Part shown: positions 1-9,242 of the stretch, piece after piece
How the letters are laid out: every line of letters begins with the position of its first letter
Position numbering within the stretch: position 1 is the first letter of the stretch
NCBI GenBank assembly: GCA_019746355.1
Contig: JAIESC010000048.1
Coordinates: forward strand, 1 to 62,928
DNA: 62,928 bases
Source: Xanthobacteraceae bacterium
GTDB lineage: Bacteria; Pseudomonadota; Alphaproteobacteria; Rhizobiales; Xanthobacteraceae
Direction: 5' to 3'
Program-made: the position numbers and the translations under genes
The notes under the pieces: model-generated
The model's database searches: none
Told to the model about the DNA's origin: nothing
What the model saw: the letters and a program-made list of their open reading frames with translations, nothing else

Positions 1-50
1 AGCGTGGTGAGGAATCGCAGGCCGAAGTAGCGCGCGAGCGTGCCGGTCAT
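1..50 (-). CDS. lptG: LPS export ABC transporter permease LptG (N-terminal fragment)
   Basis: Only the first 16 codons lie in the window (MTGTLARYFGLRFLTT); the gene continues beyond position 1. The start ATG overlaps the lptF stop in an ATGA arrangement, so the two are translationally coupled. LptG pairs with LptF as the inner-membrane permease of the LptB2FG complex that extracts lipopolysaccharide for transport to the outer membrane. The identification rests on the N-terminal sequence, typical of LptG, and on its place directly after lptF. Confidence 0.8.
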   Translation of the reverse strand, partial: MTGTLARYFGLRFLTT

Positions 51-1222
51 TGCGCCGCTCCGGCCAGGCCGCGGATGCGGCGGGTGGTCCAGCCCTGAAT
101 GCGATCTGCCGCCGTGGTGAGGAACACCGGCGGCTCGATGATCAGCCCGCGCGAGATGGCGTAGAGGCACGCCACGATCGTGCCGCCGACGGTGAAATAC
201 TGGACCAGCGCGGCGAGCGGATATTTGATGGTGAAGACCGTGCTGGCGAAACCGATCAGTCGCAATCCCGACACCGCGAGGATGACGGCGGTGATCGACC
301 ACGCCGGGCTTTGACGCGTGGTGCGCGGCGCACCGAGGAACGCAAACGCGATCAGCACAAAGGCGAACGGATAGATCGGGCCGAGCAGCCGGTCGTGCAA
401 CTCGGCGCGGAATTGTCCCGGCTGTTCCTTGTATTGCGGATCGTTGGGGTCCGGGCGCATCAGCTGCCAGAGATAGCGCTCGCGCACCGAATACTTGATG
501 ACCTGCGGGCCGCCGGAGAACTGCGACAGGTCGAATGCGTAGCGGTCGAACAGCACGATGTTGGGATCCCGCTGCTTCACCTCGTGGCGCTGGATGCTGC
601 CGCTCTCCAGGATCAGGAAATTGCCCTGGTCGTTCTTCAGGATTTCACCGCGCTCGGCGAGAATGGTGACATGCTGTTGCGGATCGCGGCGGTCATCCAC
701 CAGAAGCCCGACCAGCAGGCCGTTGGGGCGCCGCTCGCGGATGTTGAACGCGAGACCGGATTCGATGGCGATGAAGCGACCGGGCTGCACGATGTTGCTG
801 ACGAGGTCGGTGCGGACCTCGGTCAGCCAGCGGCGCAAGGTGCGCAGGCTTTCCGGGGCGACATAGGCGCTGATGCACGTGAGCAGCACGGACGCGACGA
901 CGGTCGCGGCGATGAACGGTTGCAGCAGGCCCCACGGCTTCATGCCGGCGCCGTTCATGACGATGATCTCGGAGTCGGTCGCGAGCTTGTGCAGGCTGTG
1001 CGAAACCGCGACCACCAGGGCGACCGGCGCGATCACCAGAACGAGATGCGGGATGACCAGGCTGGTGATGCCGATGAACACCAGGACGGTCTGGCCCTGG
1101 CTGGTCATCAGGTCGACGTCACGCAGCGCCTGCGTGATCCAGATCGCACCGGTCAGGCTGACGAGCACGAGCAAGAACGCACCAAACGTGGTGCGAAAGA
1201 TGTAGCGGCCGATTGACCCCAT
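47..1222 (-). CDS. lptF: LPS export ABC transporter permease LptF
   Basis: Predicted 391-residue inner-membrane permease of the YjgP/YjgQ family, partner of LptG in LPS extraction by LptB2FG. The N-terminus (MGSIGRYIFRTTFGAFLLVL) leads into a first membrane helix, followed by two more helices before residue 120, a periplasmic jellyroll-type region around residues 125-255, and three C-terminal helices, which is the family layout. I start at the ATG at 1222 rather than 14 codons upstream because the extra segment is Arg-rich and unlike the family. It is co-transcribed with lptG and divergent from pepA, an order common in alphaproteobacteria. Confidence 0.92.
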   Translation of the reverse strand: MGSIGRYIFRTTFGAFLLVLVSLTGAIWITQALRDVDLMTSQGQTVLVFIGITSLVIPHLVLVIAPVALVVAVSHSLHKLATDSEIIVMNGAGMKPWGLLQPFIAATVVASVLLTCISAYVAPESLRTLRRWLTEVRTDLVSNIVQPGRFIAIESGLAFNIRERRPNGLLVGLLVDDRRDPQQHVTILAERGEILKNDQGNFLILESGSIQRHEVKQRDPNIVLFDRYAFDLSQFSGGPQVIKYSVRERYLWQLMRPDPNDPQYKEQPGQFRAELHDRLLGPIYPFAFVLIAFAFLGAPRTTRQSPAWSITAVILAVSGLRLIGFASTVFTIKYPLAALVQYFTVGGTIVACLYAISRGLIIEPPVFLTTAADRIQGWTTRRIRGLAGAAQ

Positions 1223-1538
1223 CCGCCTGCGTCGTCCCCACCTTCGACCGAGCCGCCAAGCCACCGGACCCCAATCCGGAGGCCCCCTCGAAGGCGGACC
1301 GCTCCCCCTTGAAATTCACTATGCCTTGTTCCCCCCACAAAGTGGCTTCCCAAAGGCAAACCCGTTGAACATGCACAACAAATGGTTAATTGCCGCGCGT
1401 GCCGCAGGTCGCCTCTATTTGCGTTGGATTCCCGCATTTCGCAATGCCGAAATGGGTCGAGGAACCGCAGACTTGGCAGGATGCCGCGGCCCGGGCCATA
1501 AGGTCGCGCCCCGCCGCTGAGCCTTGAAAGGAATCTGC
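1223..1538. other. Divergent intergenic region lptF / pepA
   Basis: About 316 bases with no credible gene. It must hold the divergent promoters for lptFG and pepA. A weak candidate for pepA is TTGAAC at 1365-1370 with TTAATT at 1386-1391; the spacing is short (15) and I would not rely on it. A GAAAGGAA ribosome-binding site precedes the pepA ATG. Confidence 0.35.
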
Positions 1539-3038
1539 ATGGCCGAAGCCCGCAAGCTCGCGTTTGCCGCGCTCACCCCGCCGACCAAGGATGTTCTGGT
1601 TGCGTTCTGCGAAGAGGGGCTGAAATTCGGGCCTGCGACCCGGAAAGCGCTGGCCGCGGCCGGCGATCTGGTGCAGCGGGCGGCGGCCGCCGAAAAATTC
1701 ACCGGCAAGAGCGGCAGTTCCCTCGACATCGTGGCGCCTGCGGGCCTGCCGGTGTCCCGGCTGGTGGTCCTGGGAGCCGGCAAAGCCGGCAAGCTCAAGG
1801 CGCATGACTTCGTCAAGCTCGGCGGAGCGGCCATGGGCAAGGTTCCGTCGCGGGCCGAGGCGGCGACGATCTTTGCAGAGCTGTCGGGCGGCGCGCTGAA
1901 GCCCGATCAGGCGGCGGAACTGGCGCTTGGCGCGCAACTGCGCAGCTATGTATTCGACCGCTACAAGACCAAGCGCAAGGAGGGCGAGGAGGCCCAGGGC
2001 AAGCCGCAGATCACGCTCGCGGTGAACAACCCGGCGTCCGCCCGGCGGGCGTGGGAGACGTCGCGCGAGCCGGTCGCCGACGGCGTCATCATGGCGCGTG
2101 ACCTGATCAACGAGCCGGCCAACGTGCTCTATCCCGAGGAGTTCGCCAAACGCGCGACCGCGTTGCGCAAGCTTGGTGTCGCGGTCGAGGTGTTCGACGT
2201 GGCGGCGATGAAGAAGCTCGGCATGCATTCGCTCCTTGGGGTGGGCCAGGGCTCGCGCAAGGACAGCCGCATGGTGATCATGCGCTGGAGCGGCGGCAGG
2301 AAGAGCGATGCTCCCGTGTCGTTCATCGGCAAGGGCGTTTGCTTCGATACCGGCGGCATCTCGATCAAGCCCGCCGCCGGCATGGAGGACATGAAGGGCG
2401 ATATGGCAGGCGCCGCCTGCGTTGTCGGGCTGATGCATGCGCTTGCCGCAAGGAAGGCCAAGGTCAACGCGGTCGGCGCGATCGGTCTCGTCGAGAACAT
2501 GCCGGACGGCAACGCGCAGCGGCCGGGCGACATCGTCAAGACGATGAACGGCCAGACCATCGAGATCATCAACACCGACGCCGAAGGGCGCCTCGTGCTT
2601 GCCGACGTGCTGCACTACGTCAACACCAGGCACAAGCCGAGGTTCATGATCGATCTCGCCACGCTGACCGGCGCGATCATCGTCGCGCTCGGCCAGGAAT
2701 ATGCCGGCATGTTCTCCAACGACGACCGGCTGTGCGACCGCCTGACCGAGGCGGGGCAGGCGACGATGGAGCGGGTGTGGCGCATGCCGCTCGGCCCGGA
2801 ATACGACAAGATGATCGACTCCAAGTTCGCCGACATGAAGAATACCGGCGGGCGCTTTGGCGGCTCGATCACCGCGGCGCAGGTTCTGGCGCGCTTTGTC
2901 GACAAGACGCCGTGGGTGCATCTCGACATCGCCGGCACGGCGCTCGGCTCGCCGCAGACCGACATCAACAAGAGCTGGAGCTCGGGCTGGGGCGTGCGGC
3001 TGCTCAATCAGCTCGTGGAAGACCACTACGAGCGCTGA
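1539..3038 (+). CDS. pepA: Leucyl aminopeptidase (M17 family)
   Basis: Predicted 499-residue cytosolic two-metal aminopeptidase removing N-terminal residues from peptides. The N-terminal macro-like domain covers roughly residues 1-165 and the catalytic domain follows. The M17 signature NTDAEGR is at about 345-351. Metal ligands are readable: the Lys and Asp of [10 protein letters not shown] (about 265 and 270), the Asp of KGDMAG (about 288), and the Asp and Glu of NTDAEGR, whose Arg is the catalytic base-assisting residue. I chose the ATG at 1539, preceded by GAAAGGAATC, over an upstream in-frame ATG. holC follows after a 19-base gap, the usual alphaproteobacterial order. Confidence 0.97.
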   Translation: MAEARKLAFAALTPPTKDVLVAFCEEGLKFGPATRKALAAAGDLVQRAAAAEKFTGKSGSSLDIVAPAGLPVSRLVVLGAGKAGKLKAHDFVKLGGAAMGKVPSRAEAATIFAELSGGALKPDQAAELALGAQLRSYVFDRYKTKRKEGEEAQGKPQITLAVNNPASARRAWETSREPVADGVIMARDLINEPANVLYPEEFAKRATALRKLGVAVEVFDVAAMKKLGMHSLLGVGQGSRKDSRMVIMRWSGGRKSDAPVSFIGKGVCFDTGGISIKPAAGMEDMKGDMAGAACVVGLMHALAARKAKVNAVGAIGLVENMPDGNAQRPGDIVKTMNGQTIEIINTDAEGRLVLADVLHYVNTRHKPRFMIDLATLTGAIIVALGQEYAGMFSNDDRLCDRLTEAGQATMERVWRMPLGPEYDKMIDSKFADMKNTGGRFGGSITAAQVLARFVDKTPWVHLDIAGTALGSPQTDINKSWSSGWGVRLLNQLVEDHYER

Positions 3039-3057
3039 GGTCGTACCGGGAGATGCG

Positions 3058-3510
3058 ATGACCGAAGTCGTTTTCTACCACCTGATCCGTAAGCCGTTGG
3101 AGAAGGCGTTGCCGGAGCTTCTGGAGAAATCCTACGAGCGCGGCTGGCGGGTGGTGGTGCAGGCTTCGTCCGACGAGCGCGTTGATGCGCTCGACGCGCA
3201 TCTTTGGACCTACAACGAAGCCAATTTCCTGCCGCATGGCACCGCGCGGGACACCGACGCGGCGCTACACCCGATCCTGCTCACCACCGCGGAGCACAAT
3301 CCGAACGGCGCGAAGGTGCGGTTCCTGGTCGATGGGGCGCCGATCCCCGCCGATGCCGCAAGCTATAACCGGATCGTGCTGATGTTCGACGGCGAAGACG
3401 AGGACGCGGTCGCCGCCGCCCGCGAACGGTGGACGCAGGCCAAGGCGCAGGGTTTCGAGACCGCCTACTGGCAGCCGGACGAGCAGGGCCGGTGGGTCAA
3501 AAAGGCGTAG
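3058..3510 (+). CDS. holC: DNA polymerase III subunit chi
   Basis: Predicted 150-residue chi subunit, which in the clamp-loader complex links the polymerase III holoenzyme to SSB through partner psi. The start MTEVVFYHLIRKPLEKALPE, the central LLTTAEHNPNGA region and the ending with VAAARERWTQAKAQG match the family, as does the length. The pepA-holC adjacency is conserved in many proteobacteria and supports both calls. It lies 19 bases after pepA and is probably in the same transcript. Confidence 0.93.
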   Translation: MTEVVFYHLIRKPLEKALPELLEKSYERGWRVVVQASSDERVDALDAHLWTYNEANFLPHGTARDTDAALHPILLTTAEHNPNGAKVRFLVDGAPIPADAASYNRIVLMFDGEDEDAVAAARERWTQAKAQGFETAYWQPDEQGRWVKKA

Positions 3511-3621
3511 GCGGCGTTAACCGCCCCGCATTGCAGCAAGGCGGAACTGTTGCGGCTGCCGTGATGGTGACGCAAAGTTGGTCTTGAGATCGGGTCGGGG
3601 GAACGGACTCGGGGATTTCTG

Positions 3622-4197
3622 GTGCGCTTGGCTGCAAAACGCGTGTCTTCAGGACGCCTGACGTCGCATTCTGTGGCGCGGCCCGCCGCGTTCGCGCTTG
3701 GCGCGTTCATGCTCGGCGCGTGCGCGCTGCCGGAGTGGGATTCGTTCCGCGCGCCCACCGCCGACGCGATGTTCCGTCCGCTCTCGGTAACGAACGTCAA
3801 GGACCGCGTGCTGCCGCCCGTGGCGCCTGAGGACATGGTGGACGCAGGCGGTCGCTGTGCCGGGGCCTATGTGCCGCCGAGCGCATCCACCGGCGAGCAG
3901 GCCGTGACCGTGCAGGAGGCCGGCGTTCCGATGATCCCGTCCGCCATCGCGTTGGAGATGAGCGAGTGCGACGTGGTCAAGCGCGCCGGCTTCCCCGAGC
4001 GGGTCGACATCGGCTCAACCGAGCGCAACGAGCGCCAGGTGACGCTGACCTATGCAGGCGGTGCGCGGCCCGGCATCTATACGTTCGTCGCCGGACGCCT
4101 GAAGTCGATGGAGCGTGGGCCGGAGCCTGCGCCGACAAAGCCCGCGAAGAAACCCGCCAAGCCCGCGCCCAAGCCGCGCCAAGCTTCGGTCCAGTAG
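3622..4197 (+). CDS. Putative lipoprotein with Lys/Pro/Ala-rich tail
   Basis: A 191-residue protein starting with GTG. Residues about 19-34 (RPAAFALGAFMLGAC) form a lipoprotein signal with lipobox LGAC and Cys34 as the predicted lipidated residue. The body (residues 40-165) has no domain I recognise; two further Cys (in GGRCAGAY and SECDVV) could pair in the periplasm. The last 25 residues are rich in Lys, Pro and Ala, a possible linker or wall-contact tail. The exact start is uncertain because no clear ribosome-binding site is visible. It converges on the ABC-F gene with only 3 bases between stops. Confidence 0.75.
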   Translation: MRLAAKRVSSGRLTSHSVARPAAFALGAFMLGACALPEWDSFRAPTADAMFRPLSVTNVKDRVLPPVAPEDMVDAGGRCAGAYVPPSASTGEQAVTVQEAGVPMIPSAIALEMSECDVVKRAGFPERVDIGSTERNERQVTLTYAGGARPGIYTFVAGRLKSMERGPEPAPTKPAKKPAKPAPKPRQASVQ

Positions 4198-4200
4198 AGA

Positions 4201-6069
4201 TCACTCAGCCGCGGCCTCCAGTGCCGCACCGGCCGCGAGCCAGTCCTCTTCGGCCTGGGCGAGCGCGTCGGCGCATTCGGCGCGCGACTTCGCCATGGCG
4301 GCGGCCTTTGCGGGGTCGCGGGCGAACAGCGTGCCGTCGGCGAGCGCCGCATCGATGGTCGCGATCTCGCGGCCGAGGCGGATCATCTCGGCCTCGGCCC
4401 TGGTGATGCGCTCACGCAACGGCTTCTTGTCGATGCGGCCGGCTGGACGCTTGCGGGTGTCGTCCTTGCGAAGGGGTTTGCGCGGGCGATCTTCGCTCTC
4501 TTGGCGATCCGAAAGCACGCGGCGGCGATACTCGTCGAGATCGCCGTCGAACGGCGCGACCGTGCCGTCGGCCACGAGCCACAGCCGGTCGGCGCAAGCG
4601 TCGAGCAAGTGCCGGTCGTGCGACACCAGAATGGTCGCGCCGGGAAAATCGTTGATCGCCTCGATCAGCGCCGCGCGGCTGTCGATGTCGAGATGGTTGG
4701 TGGGCTCGTCGAGGATCAGCAGATGCGGGCCCTCGAAGGTCGCGAGCCCGAGCATCAGCCGCGCCTTCTCGCCGCCGGAGAGCTTCTTGATCGCCTTGTT
4801 CGCGTTCTCCGCCGAGAAGCCGAACGAGCCCGCGACTGCGCGCACCTTTGCTTCGGGAGCGTCGGGCAGAAGCCTGCGGACGTGGTCGTAGACGGTCAAG
4901 TCTTCCTCAAGCTCGTCGAGCTGGTGCTGGGCGAAATAGGCGATCTTCAGCCGCGAGGCGCGGGCGACGCTGCCTTCGAACGGATCGAGCCGCGAGGCGA
5001 TCAGCTTGACCAGCGTCGACTTGCCGTTGCCGTTGGAACCGAGCAGCGCGATGCGGTCGTCGTTGTCGATCCGCAGCGAGAGGTCGCGCAGCACCGGCTT
5101 GCCGGGCGTATAGCCGACCGATACGTCGTCGAGCGCGATGATCGGCGGCGAGAGCAGCCGCTCCGGCTCGGGAATGCTGATCGGCAGCACTTCGCTCGTC
5201 ACGATCGCCGCGACCGGGGTCATCTTTTCCAGCATCTTCATGCGCGACTGGGCCTGCCGCGCCTTGGTCGCCTTGGCCTTGAAGCGGTCGATGAATGCCT
5301 GGATGTGCTTGCGTTGCGCCTCCTGCTTCTTCGCAAGCTTCTGGTCGAGCATCAGCCGCTCGCCGCGCAGCCGCTCGAAGTCCGAATAGCCGCCGCGGTA
5401 GAGCGTGAGCTTGCGGTTCTCGAGCGACAGAATCTGATCGACCGAAGTGTCGAGCAGGTCACGGTCGTGGCTGATGACGATCATGGTTCGCGGATAGCGC
5501 GCGAGATGATCCTGCAGCCAGAGCGTGCCTTCGAGGTCGAGATAGTTGGTCGGCTCGTCGAGCAGCAGCAATTCGGGCTCGGAAAACAGCGTGGCCGCGA
5601 GCGCGACCCGCATCCGCCAGCCGCCGGAAAATTCCGCGCAGGGCCGTTGCTGGTCGGCGGCGGAGAAGCCGAGGCCGGACAGAATGGAGGCCGCGCGCGC
5701 GGGAGCCGAATAGGCGCCCATGTCGGCGAGGCGGACGTGAATCTCGGCGATCTGGTGCGGATCGGTTTCGGTCTCGGCGCGGGTGAGCAGCGTGGCGCGC
5801 TCGACGTCGGCGGAAAGCACCACGTCGATCAGGCTTTCCGGGCCATTGGGGGCTTCCTGCGCCAAGCGTCCGAGCCGCCAGCGCGCCGGGATTGCGATGT
5901 CGCCATGCTCGGCGGCGACGTCACCGGTGATGACATTGAACAGCGTGCTCTTGCCGCTGCCGTTTCTGCCGACGAAGCCGATGCGGGAGCCTTCCGGAAT
6001 CCGCACCGATGCCTGCTCGATGAGCAGGCGACCGGCGACGCGGACGGAAAGATCATCGATGACGAGCAT
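4201..6069 (-). CDS. ABC-F family ATPase (YheS/Uup-like translation factor)
   Basis: Predicted 622-residue soluble protein with two ABC ATPase domains and no membrane segments, hence ABC-F rather than a transporter. The first domain has GRNGSGKST (about 34-42), signature FSGGWRMR and Walker B LLLLDEPTNYLDLEG. A charged linker (RLMLDQKLAKKQEAQRKHIQ onward) follows. The second domain has GSNGNGKST, LSGGEKAR and LLILDEPTNHLDIDSR. A C-terminal coiled coil (about 545-622) completes a YheS/Uup-like architecture. Family members act on the ribosome exit site to relieve stalling; which subtype this is cannot be settled by eye. I start at the ATG at 6069, where the family N-terminus begins. Confidence 0.93.
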   Translation of the reverse strand: MLVIDDLSVRVAGRLLIEQASVRIPEGSRIGFVGRNGSGKSTLFNVITGDVAAEHGDIAIPARWRLGRLAQEAPNGPESLIDVVLSADVERATLLTRAETETDPHQIAEIHVRLADMGAYSAPARAASILSGLGFSAADQQRPCAEFSGGWRMRVALAATLFSEPELLLLDEPTNYLDLEGTLWLQDHLARYPRTMIVISHDRDLLDTSVDQILSLENRKLTLYRGGYSDFERLRGERLMLDQKLAKKQEAQRKHIQAFIDRFKAKATKARQAQSRMKMLEKMTPVAAIVTSEVLPISIPEPERLLSPPIIALDDVSVGYTPGKPVLRDLSLRIDNDDRIALLGSNGNGKSTLVKLIASRLDPFEGSVARASRLKIAYFAQHQLDELEEDLTVYDHVRRLLPDAPEAKVRAVAGSFGFSAENANKAIKKLSGGEKARLMLGLATFEGPHLLILDEPTNHLDIDSRAALIEAINDFPGATILVSHDRHLLDACADRLWLVADGTVAPFDGDLDEYRRRVLSDRQESEDRPRKPLRKDDTRKRPAGRIDKKPLRERITRAEAEMIRLGREIATIDAALADGTLFARDPAKAAAMAKSRAECADALAQAEEDWLAAGAALEAAAE

Positions 6070-6214
6070 GGCGCGCTCTATGGCCGAGCCGGACGCGCCG
6101 CGCAATCCCTTAATGTTGACCGCAACAACCCGGTTGCGCGCGGTTCAGCGCGGGGCAATGCTGCGCGCGCTCCGGGCGCCGAATCGTGTCCGCCCGGAAT
6201 GAAGGAGGCCGACC

Positions 6215-7075
6215 ATGTGTGTTCCCGGATGTATGGAAGCGGTTCACGCGACGCTCAGCCGGCGCGGGTTCTTCAGGGGAGCCGCCGCTGCGGGTTTCAC
6301 GGTCACCGCGCTGTCTTCGGCCGAAGCACAGAGCAAAACCAAGGGCAAGGAGAAGAAGGAGCCCGCCTCGGCTGCAGGGGAACGGTATTTCAAGGCGGTG
6401 GTCGATCTCACCCACACCATGTCGCCGGAGTTTCCGACCTTCTTCGGCGTGCCGGGCATCGAGATCGAGAAGAAGTACGAATTCAAGAAGGACGGCTTCA
6501 ATCTGAACTGGTGGCGGATCCTCGAGCACGCCGGCACGCATCTCGATGCGCCGATCCACTTTTCGGAAAACGGCATCACCGCCGAGAAGATCGTTGCCGG
6601 CGAGCTCGTCGTGCCTCTCGCGGTGATCGACGTTCGCCAGAAGGCCGAGAAGGACACCGATTATCTGGTCACGGTCGAGGACGTGCTGACCTGGGAAAAG
6701 CGCTTTCGGAAGCTTCCCGACAATTGCTGTGTTGCAATGCTGTCGGGCTGGGCGCAGCACGTCGGCAACCCGGCAAAATACACGGGCAAGGACTCAGCCG
6801 GCGCATTCCACTTCCCCGGCTTCTCGCCCGAACTTGCCGAATGGCTGCTGAAGGAGCGGAAGGTCCTTGGGCTTGCCTCCGATACGCTCTCGCTCGACAA
6901 CGGCCCGTCGAAGGATTTCAAGACTCATTACACGTGGTTGCCGGCCGGCCGCTGGGGTCTGGAGAACGTCGCCAATCTGGAAAAGCTGTCGCCCGCGGGC
7001 GCAACGCTCGTCGTCGGCTTGCCGAAAGTGAAGGACGCCACAGGCGCCCCGGTGCGGTTGATCGCGCTGATTTGA
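6215..7075 (+). CDS. Tat-exported cyclase-family (kynurenine formamidase-like) hydrolase
   Basis: A 286-residue protein of the cyclase/kynurenine-formamidase superfamily. The metal-binding signature HAGTHLDAPIHF is at about residues 105-116 (His105, His109, Asp111, His115), fitting a metal-dependent amide or lactone hydrolase. The N-terminus carries a twin-arginine motif SRRGFFRG (about 15-22) followed by a hydrophobic stretch ending near AEA, so export to the periplasm is predicted. Unusually, two Cys (Cys2, Cys6) precede the RR motif. GGAG lies upstream of the ATG. The substrate is unknown. Confidence 0.87.
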   Translation: MCVPGCMEAVHATLSRRGFFRGAAAAGFTVTALSSAEAQSKTKGKEKKEPASAAGERYFKAVVDLTHTMSPEFPTFFGVPGIEIEKKYEFKKDGFNLNWWRILEHAGTHLDAPIHFSENGITAEKIVAGELVVPLAVIDVRQKAEKDTDYLVTVEDVLTWEKRFRKLPDNCCVAMLSGWAQHVGNPAKYTGKDSAGAFHFPGFSPELAEWLLKERKVLGLASDTLSLDNGPSKDFKTHYTWLPAGRWGLENVANLEKLSPAGATLVVGLPKVKDATGAPVRLIALI

Positions 7076-7113
7076 TCTGCCGTCGTCATGCCGCGCGCTC
7101 GCGGCCGTAAAAA

Positions 7114-7149
7114 GGAACCCCGGTCTCGCTCGCGCGCGGCCGGGTTTTT
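7114..7149 (+). terminator. Rho-independent terminator after the cyclase-family gene
   Basis: A GC-rich stem pairing GAACCCCGG with CCGGGTTT across a GC-rich loop, followed by a run of five T, about 40 bases after the stop at 7075. Pairing is imperfect by one C. Confidence 0.6.
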
Positions 7150-7190
7150 CGATTGCGGCTTTCGCCGACCCGCTGCTCTAACAGCGATCG

Positions 7191-7439
7191 TTAGTAGCAG
7201 ACGTTGACGACGCGGAGCACGGCCTCGCCGAAGCGGTTGACCACCCAGCGGCGGCGCAGGCACGAGTCGTAGCCGACGCCGTAGGCGCGATAGCCACCGC
7301 GCCAGTGGAAACCGTGGTGGTGATGGTGGTCATGCCAGCCGTTGTGCCAGACGTGGGCCGCCGCCGGGGTGGAGGCGGCAAGGGACGCGGTGCCGAGCGC
7401 CGCGACTGCGGCAACGGCGAGAACGAGCTTGCGGATCAT
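7191..7439 (-). CDS. Small secreted His-rich protein
   Basis: An 82-residue protein with a clear Sec signal (MIRKLVLAVAAVAALGTASL, cleavage probably after PAAA around residue 27). The mature part begins with a His-rich cluster (VWHNGWHDHHHHHGFHW) that could bind metal, then a short Cys-containing tail (CLRRRWVVNRFGEAVLRVVN, ending CY). The two Cys could form a disulfide. Similar small proteins with an RRRWVVNRFG-like tail are common in this bacterial group; function unknown. GGAGAG is placed correctly for the ATG. Confidence 0.75.
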   Translation of the reverse strand: MIRKLVLAVAAVAALGTASLAASTPAAAHVWHNGWHDHHHHHGFHWRGGYRAYGVGYDSCLRRRWVVNRFGEAVLRVVNVCY

Positions 7440-7728
7440 CGTGGTCTCTCCTGTTTGATCGGACGTGTCGTCACGCCCCGTGCCCCGGTCAGTCGCCGTC
7501 CGATCCGGGAAGGTTCACGGCACCGGTTCGGGGCAAGCCGCCTGAACCGCCATTCAGGCTTGGATTCGTTGGTGGATTCCGCATCTGCCGCGAAGACGCG
7601 GGGCAAGCGCGGCCCATGCCGCAATCCCGCCAACTTGCTGCACCGCCGCGTGGCGGCTATAAGCCCGCGACCCCGCGCGCGGTTCCCTCGTGCGCTTCCG
7701 AATGACTCTCCCAAAAGGACAAAAAACG

Positions 7729-8151
7729 ATGGCGATCGAGCGCACCTTTTCGATCATCAAGCCCGACGCAACCGCCCGCAATCTCACCGGCGCGATCAAC
7801 GCCATGATCGAGCAGGCGGGTCTGCGGATCGTCGCGCAAAAGCGCGTCCGCATCACCCGCGAGCAGGCGCAGACCTTTTACGCGGTGCACAAGGAGCGGC
7901 CGTTCTTTGGCGAGCTGGTCGAATTCATGATCTCGGGCCCGGTGGTGGTGCAGGTGCTGGAAGGCGAGGGTGCGATCGCCAAATACCGCGAGGTGATGGG
8001 CGCGACCGATCCGGCAAAGGCTGCACCGAACACCATCCGCAAGGTTCACGCCAAGTCGATTGGCGAGAATTCCGTCCACGGTTCCGACGCGCCGGACACG
8101 GCGGCGAAGGAAATCGCGCAGTTCTTCTGCGGCAACGAGATCGTCGGATAA
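7729..8151 (+). CDS. ndk: Nucleoside diphosphate kinase
   Basis: A 140-residue enzyme, the standard length, transferring phosphate between nucleoside tri- and diphosphates through a phosphohistidine. The start [14 protein letters not shown] is the family N-terminus. The active-site motif NSVHGSD places the catalytic histidine at residue 117. I take the ATG at 7729, preceded by AAAAGGA, because an upstream in-frame ATG adds a non-family segment. It is apparently monocistronic. Confidence 0.97.
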   Translation: MAIERTFSIIKPDATARNLTGAINAMIEQAGLRIVAQKRVRITREQAQTFYAVHKERPFFGELVEFMISGPVVVQVLEGEGAIAKYREVMGATDPAKAAPNTIRKVHAKSIGENSVHGSDAPDTAAKEIAQFFCGNEIVG

Positions 8152-8164
8152 CAGTAATTTTGAA

Positions 8165-8183
8165 ACGTGGCGCTGCGCCACGT
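8165..8183. terminator. Hairpin after ndk, possible terminator
   Basis: A perfect palindrome pairing ACGTGGCGC with GCGCCACGT, 14 bases after the ndk stop, followed by an AT-rich stretch (AAATAATAATTGA) but no T run. It may end or stabilise the ndk transcript; weak as a classical terminator. Confidence 0.35.
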
Positions 8184-8220
8184 GGCCACGCTAAATAATA
8201 ATTGAGAATGGTGGCGCGGC

Positions 8221-8329
8221 CCGGCCGCCGTTGCGGCCGGTTGTCGTAGGTGCACTATCCGTACCAGGGGGCGGATAAGGCTGGGGAAACGCCGGTAAAG
8301 CCGGCCAACGGGAAGGGAAGGAACATCAA
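8221..8329 (+). promoter_or_regulatory. Structured leader upstream of the TerC/YjbE-like gene
   Basis: Three successive hairpins fill this leader. The first pairs CCGGCCGC with GCGGCCGG around a CGTT tetraloop (8221-8240), the second TATCCG with CGGATA (8256-8277), the third GCCGG with CCGGC around TAAAG (8291-8305). Related TerC-type genes in other bacteria are often controlled by the manganese riboswitch yybP-ykoY, but its conserved GGGGAGTAGC block is not seen here. This is a structured leader of unknown type. Confidence 0.45.
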
Positions 8330-9133
8330 GTGGGTGAATTGTTGTCGGACTTGATGCTGCCGGCGTTCTGGATCGCCGTCGGCCAGATCATCTGGATCAA
8401 CATTCTTTTGTCCGGCGACAACGCGGTGGTGATCGCGCTCGCCTGCCGCTCGCTTCCTCCGAGGCAGCGCTTCTGGGGCATCCTGCTCGGCGCCGGCGCC
8501 GCAGTCCTGCTCCGCATCTTCTTCACCGTCATCATCGCCCAGATCATGGGCATCGCCTTTCTCAAGCTGGTCGGCGGCCTGCTGCTGCTCTGGATCGCGG
8601 TCAAGCTGATCGTGCCGAGCGAGGAGCACGGCGAGGAGAGCGTCAAAGCCGGCGATACGCTGTTGCGCGCGGTCTGGCTCGTGACGGTGGCCGACATCGT
8701 CATGAGCCTCGATAACGTCATCGCGATCGCGGCGGCCGCGGAAACCGCGGCGGCGCGCGTCGACATGGCGCATGCGCTGGCCATCAAGACGACGCTGATC
8801 GTCTTCGGTCTCGCCACCAGCGTGCCGCTGATCATCGCGGGGAGCGCCTTGCTCATGAAGGTGATGGAAAAGTTCCCGATCCTGGTCTGGGCCGGTGCTG
8901 CTCTGCTCGGCTGGGTCGCCGGCGAGATCATCGTCAAGGACGTGGCCGTCGTCGGCTGGCTCGGTCAGGAGCTGGTGGACAAGATCCATCTTTGGGCGGC
9001 GGCAGTCGGCGCGGCGTTCGTGGTCGCGCTCGGCTACGTCATCCGCAGGATGAAGGGCAAGGCGCCGCTCGACGCACCACTGGTGGTCGACTCGCCGGGG
9101 CCGGATGATTTCCCGCAACGGGCCAAACACTAG
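8330..9133 (+). CDS. TerC/YjbE family integral membrane protein
   Basis: A 267-residue polytopic membrane protein with about seven helices. The two half-repeats each carry the family acidic motif: LLSGDNAVVIALA (Asp30) and DIVMSLDNVIAIA (Asp128), which place charged residues inside the membrane as in ion-handling TerC/YjbE/Alx proteins. Members are linked to manganese efflux, metal homeostasis or tellurite resistance; the ion here is inferred only. The start is GTG with AAGGAA eight bases upstream. The C-terminal tail is hydrophilic. Confidence 0.88.
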   Translation: MGELLSDLMLPAFWIAVGQIIWINILLSGDNAVVIALACRSLPPRQRFWGILLGAGAAVLLRIFFTVIIAQIMGIAFLKLVGGLLLLWIAVKLIVPSEEHGEESVKAGDTLLRAVWLVTVADIVMSLDNVIAIAAAAETAAARVDMAHALAIKTTLIVFGLATSVPLIIAGSALLMKVMEKFPILVWAGAALLGWVAGEIIVKDVAVVGWLGQELVDKIHLWAAAVGAAFVVALGYVIRRMKGKAPLDAPLVVDSPGPDDFPQRAKH

Positions 9134-9242
9134 CGCCCAGGCTTGATTGCGATTGTTCCGGCGGGCCGCCTCACGGTGGCCCGCCGGAAAACGTTTCGGG
9201 GCGGCATGGAACTGGCCGGCGCCAAGCTGATAGAGTGGGCGC

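Noticed and set aside
1386..3026. 546-codon open frame antisense to pepA
   Set aside because: Shadow frame; pepA on the plus strand carries all the catalytic residues.
4501..7110. 869-codon open frame on the plus strand
   Set aside because: It runs antisense to the ABC-F gene, then out of frame through the cyclase-family gene; both have clear domain motifs, and the long frame is a product of high GC.
8152..8329. yybP-ykoY manganese riboswitch
   Set aside because: The conserved GGGGAGTAGC block and matching asymmetric loop were not found by eye; kept only as a leader of unknown type.
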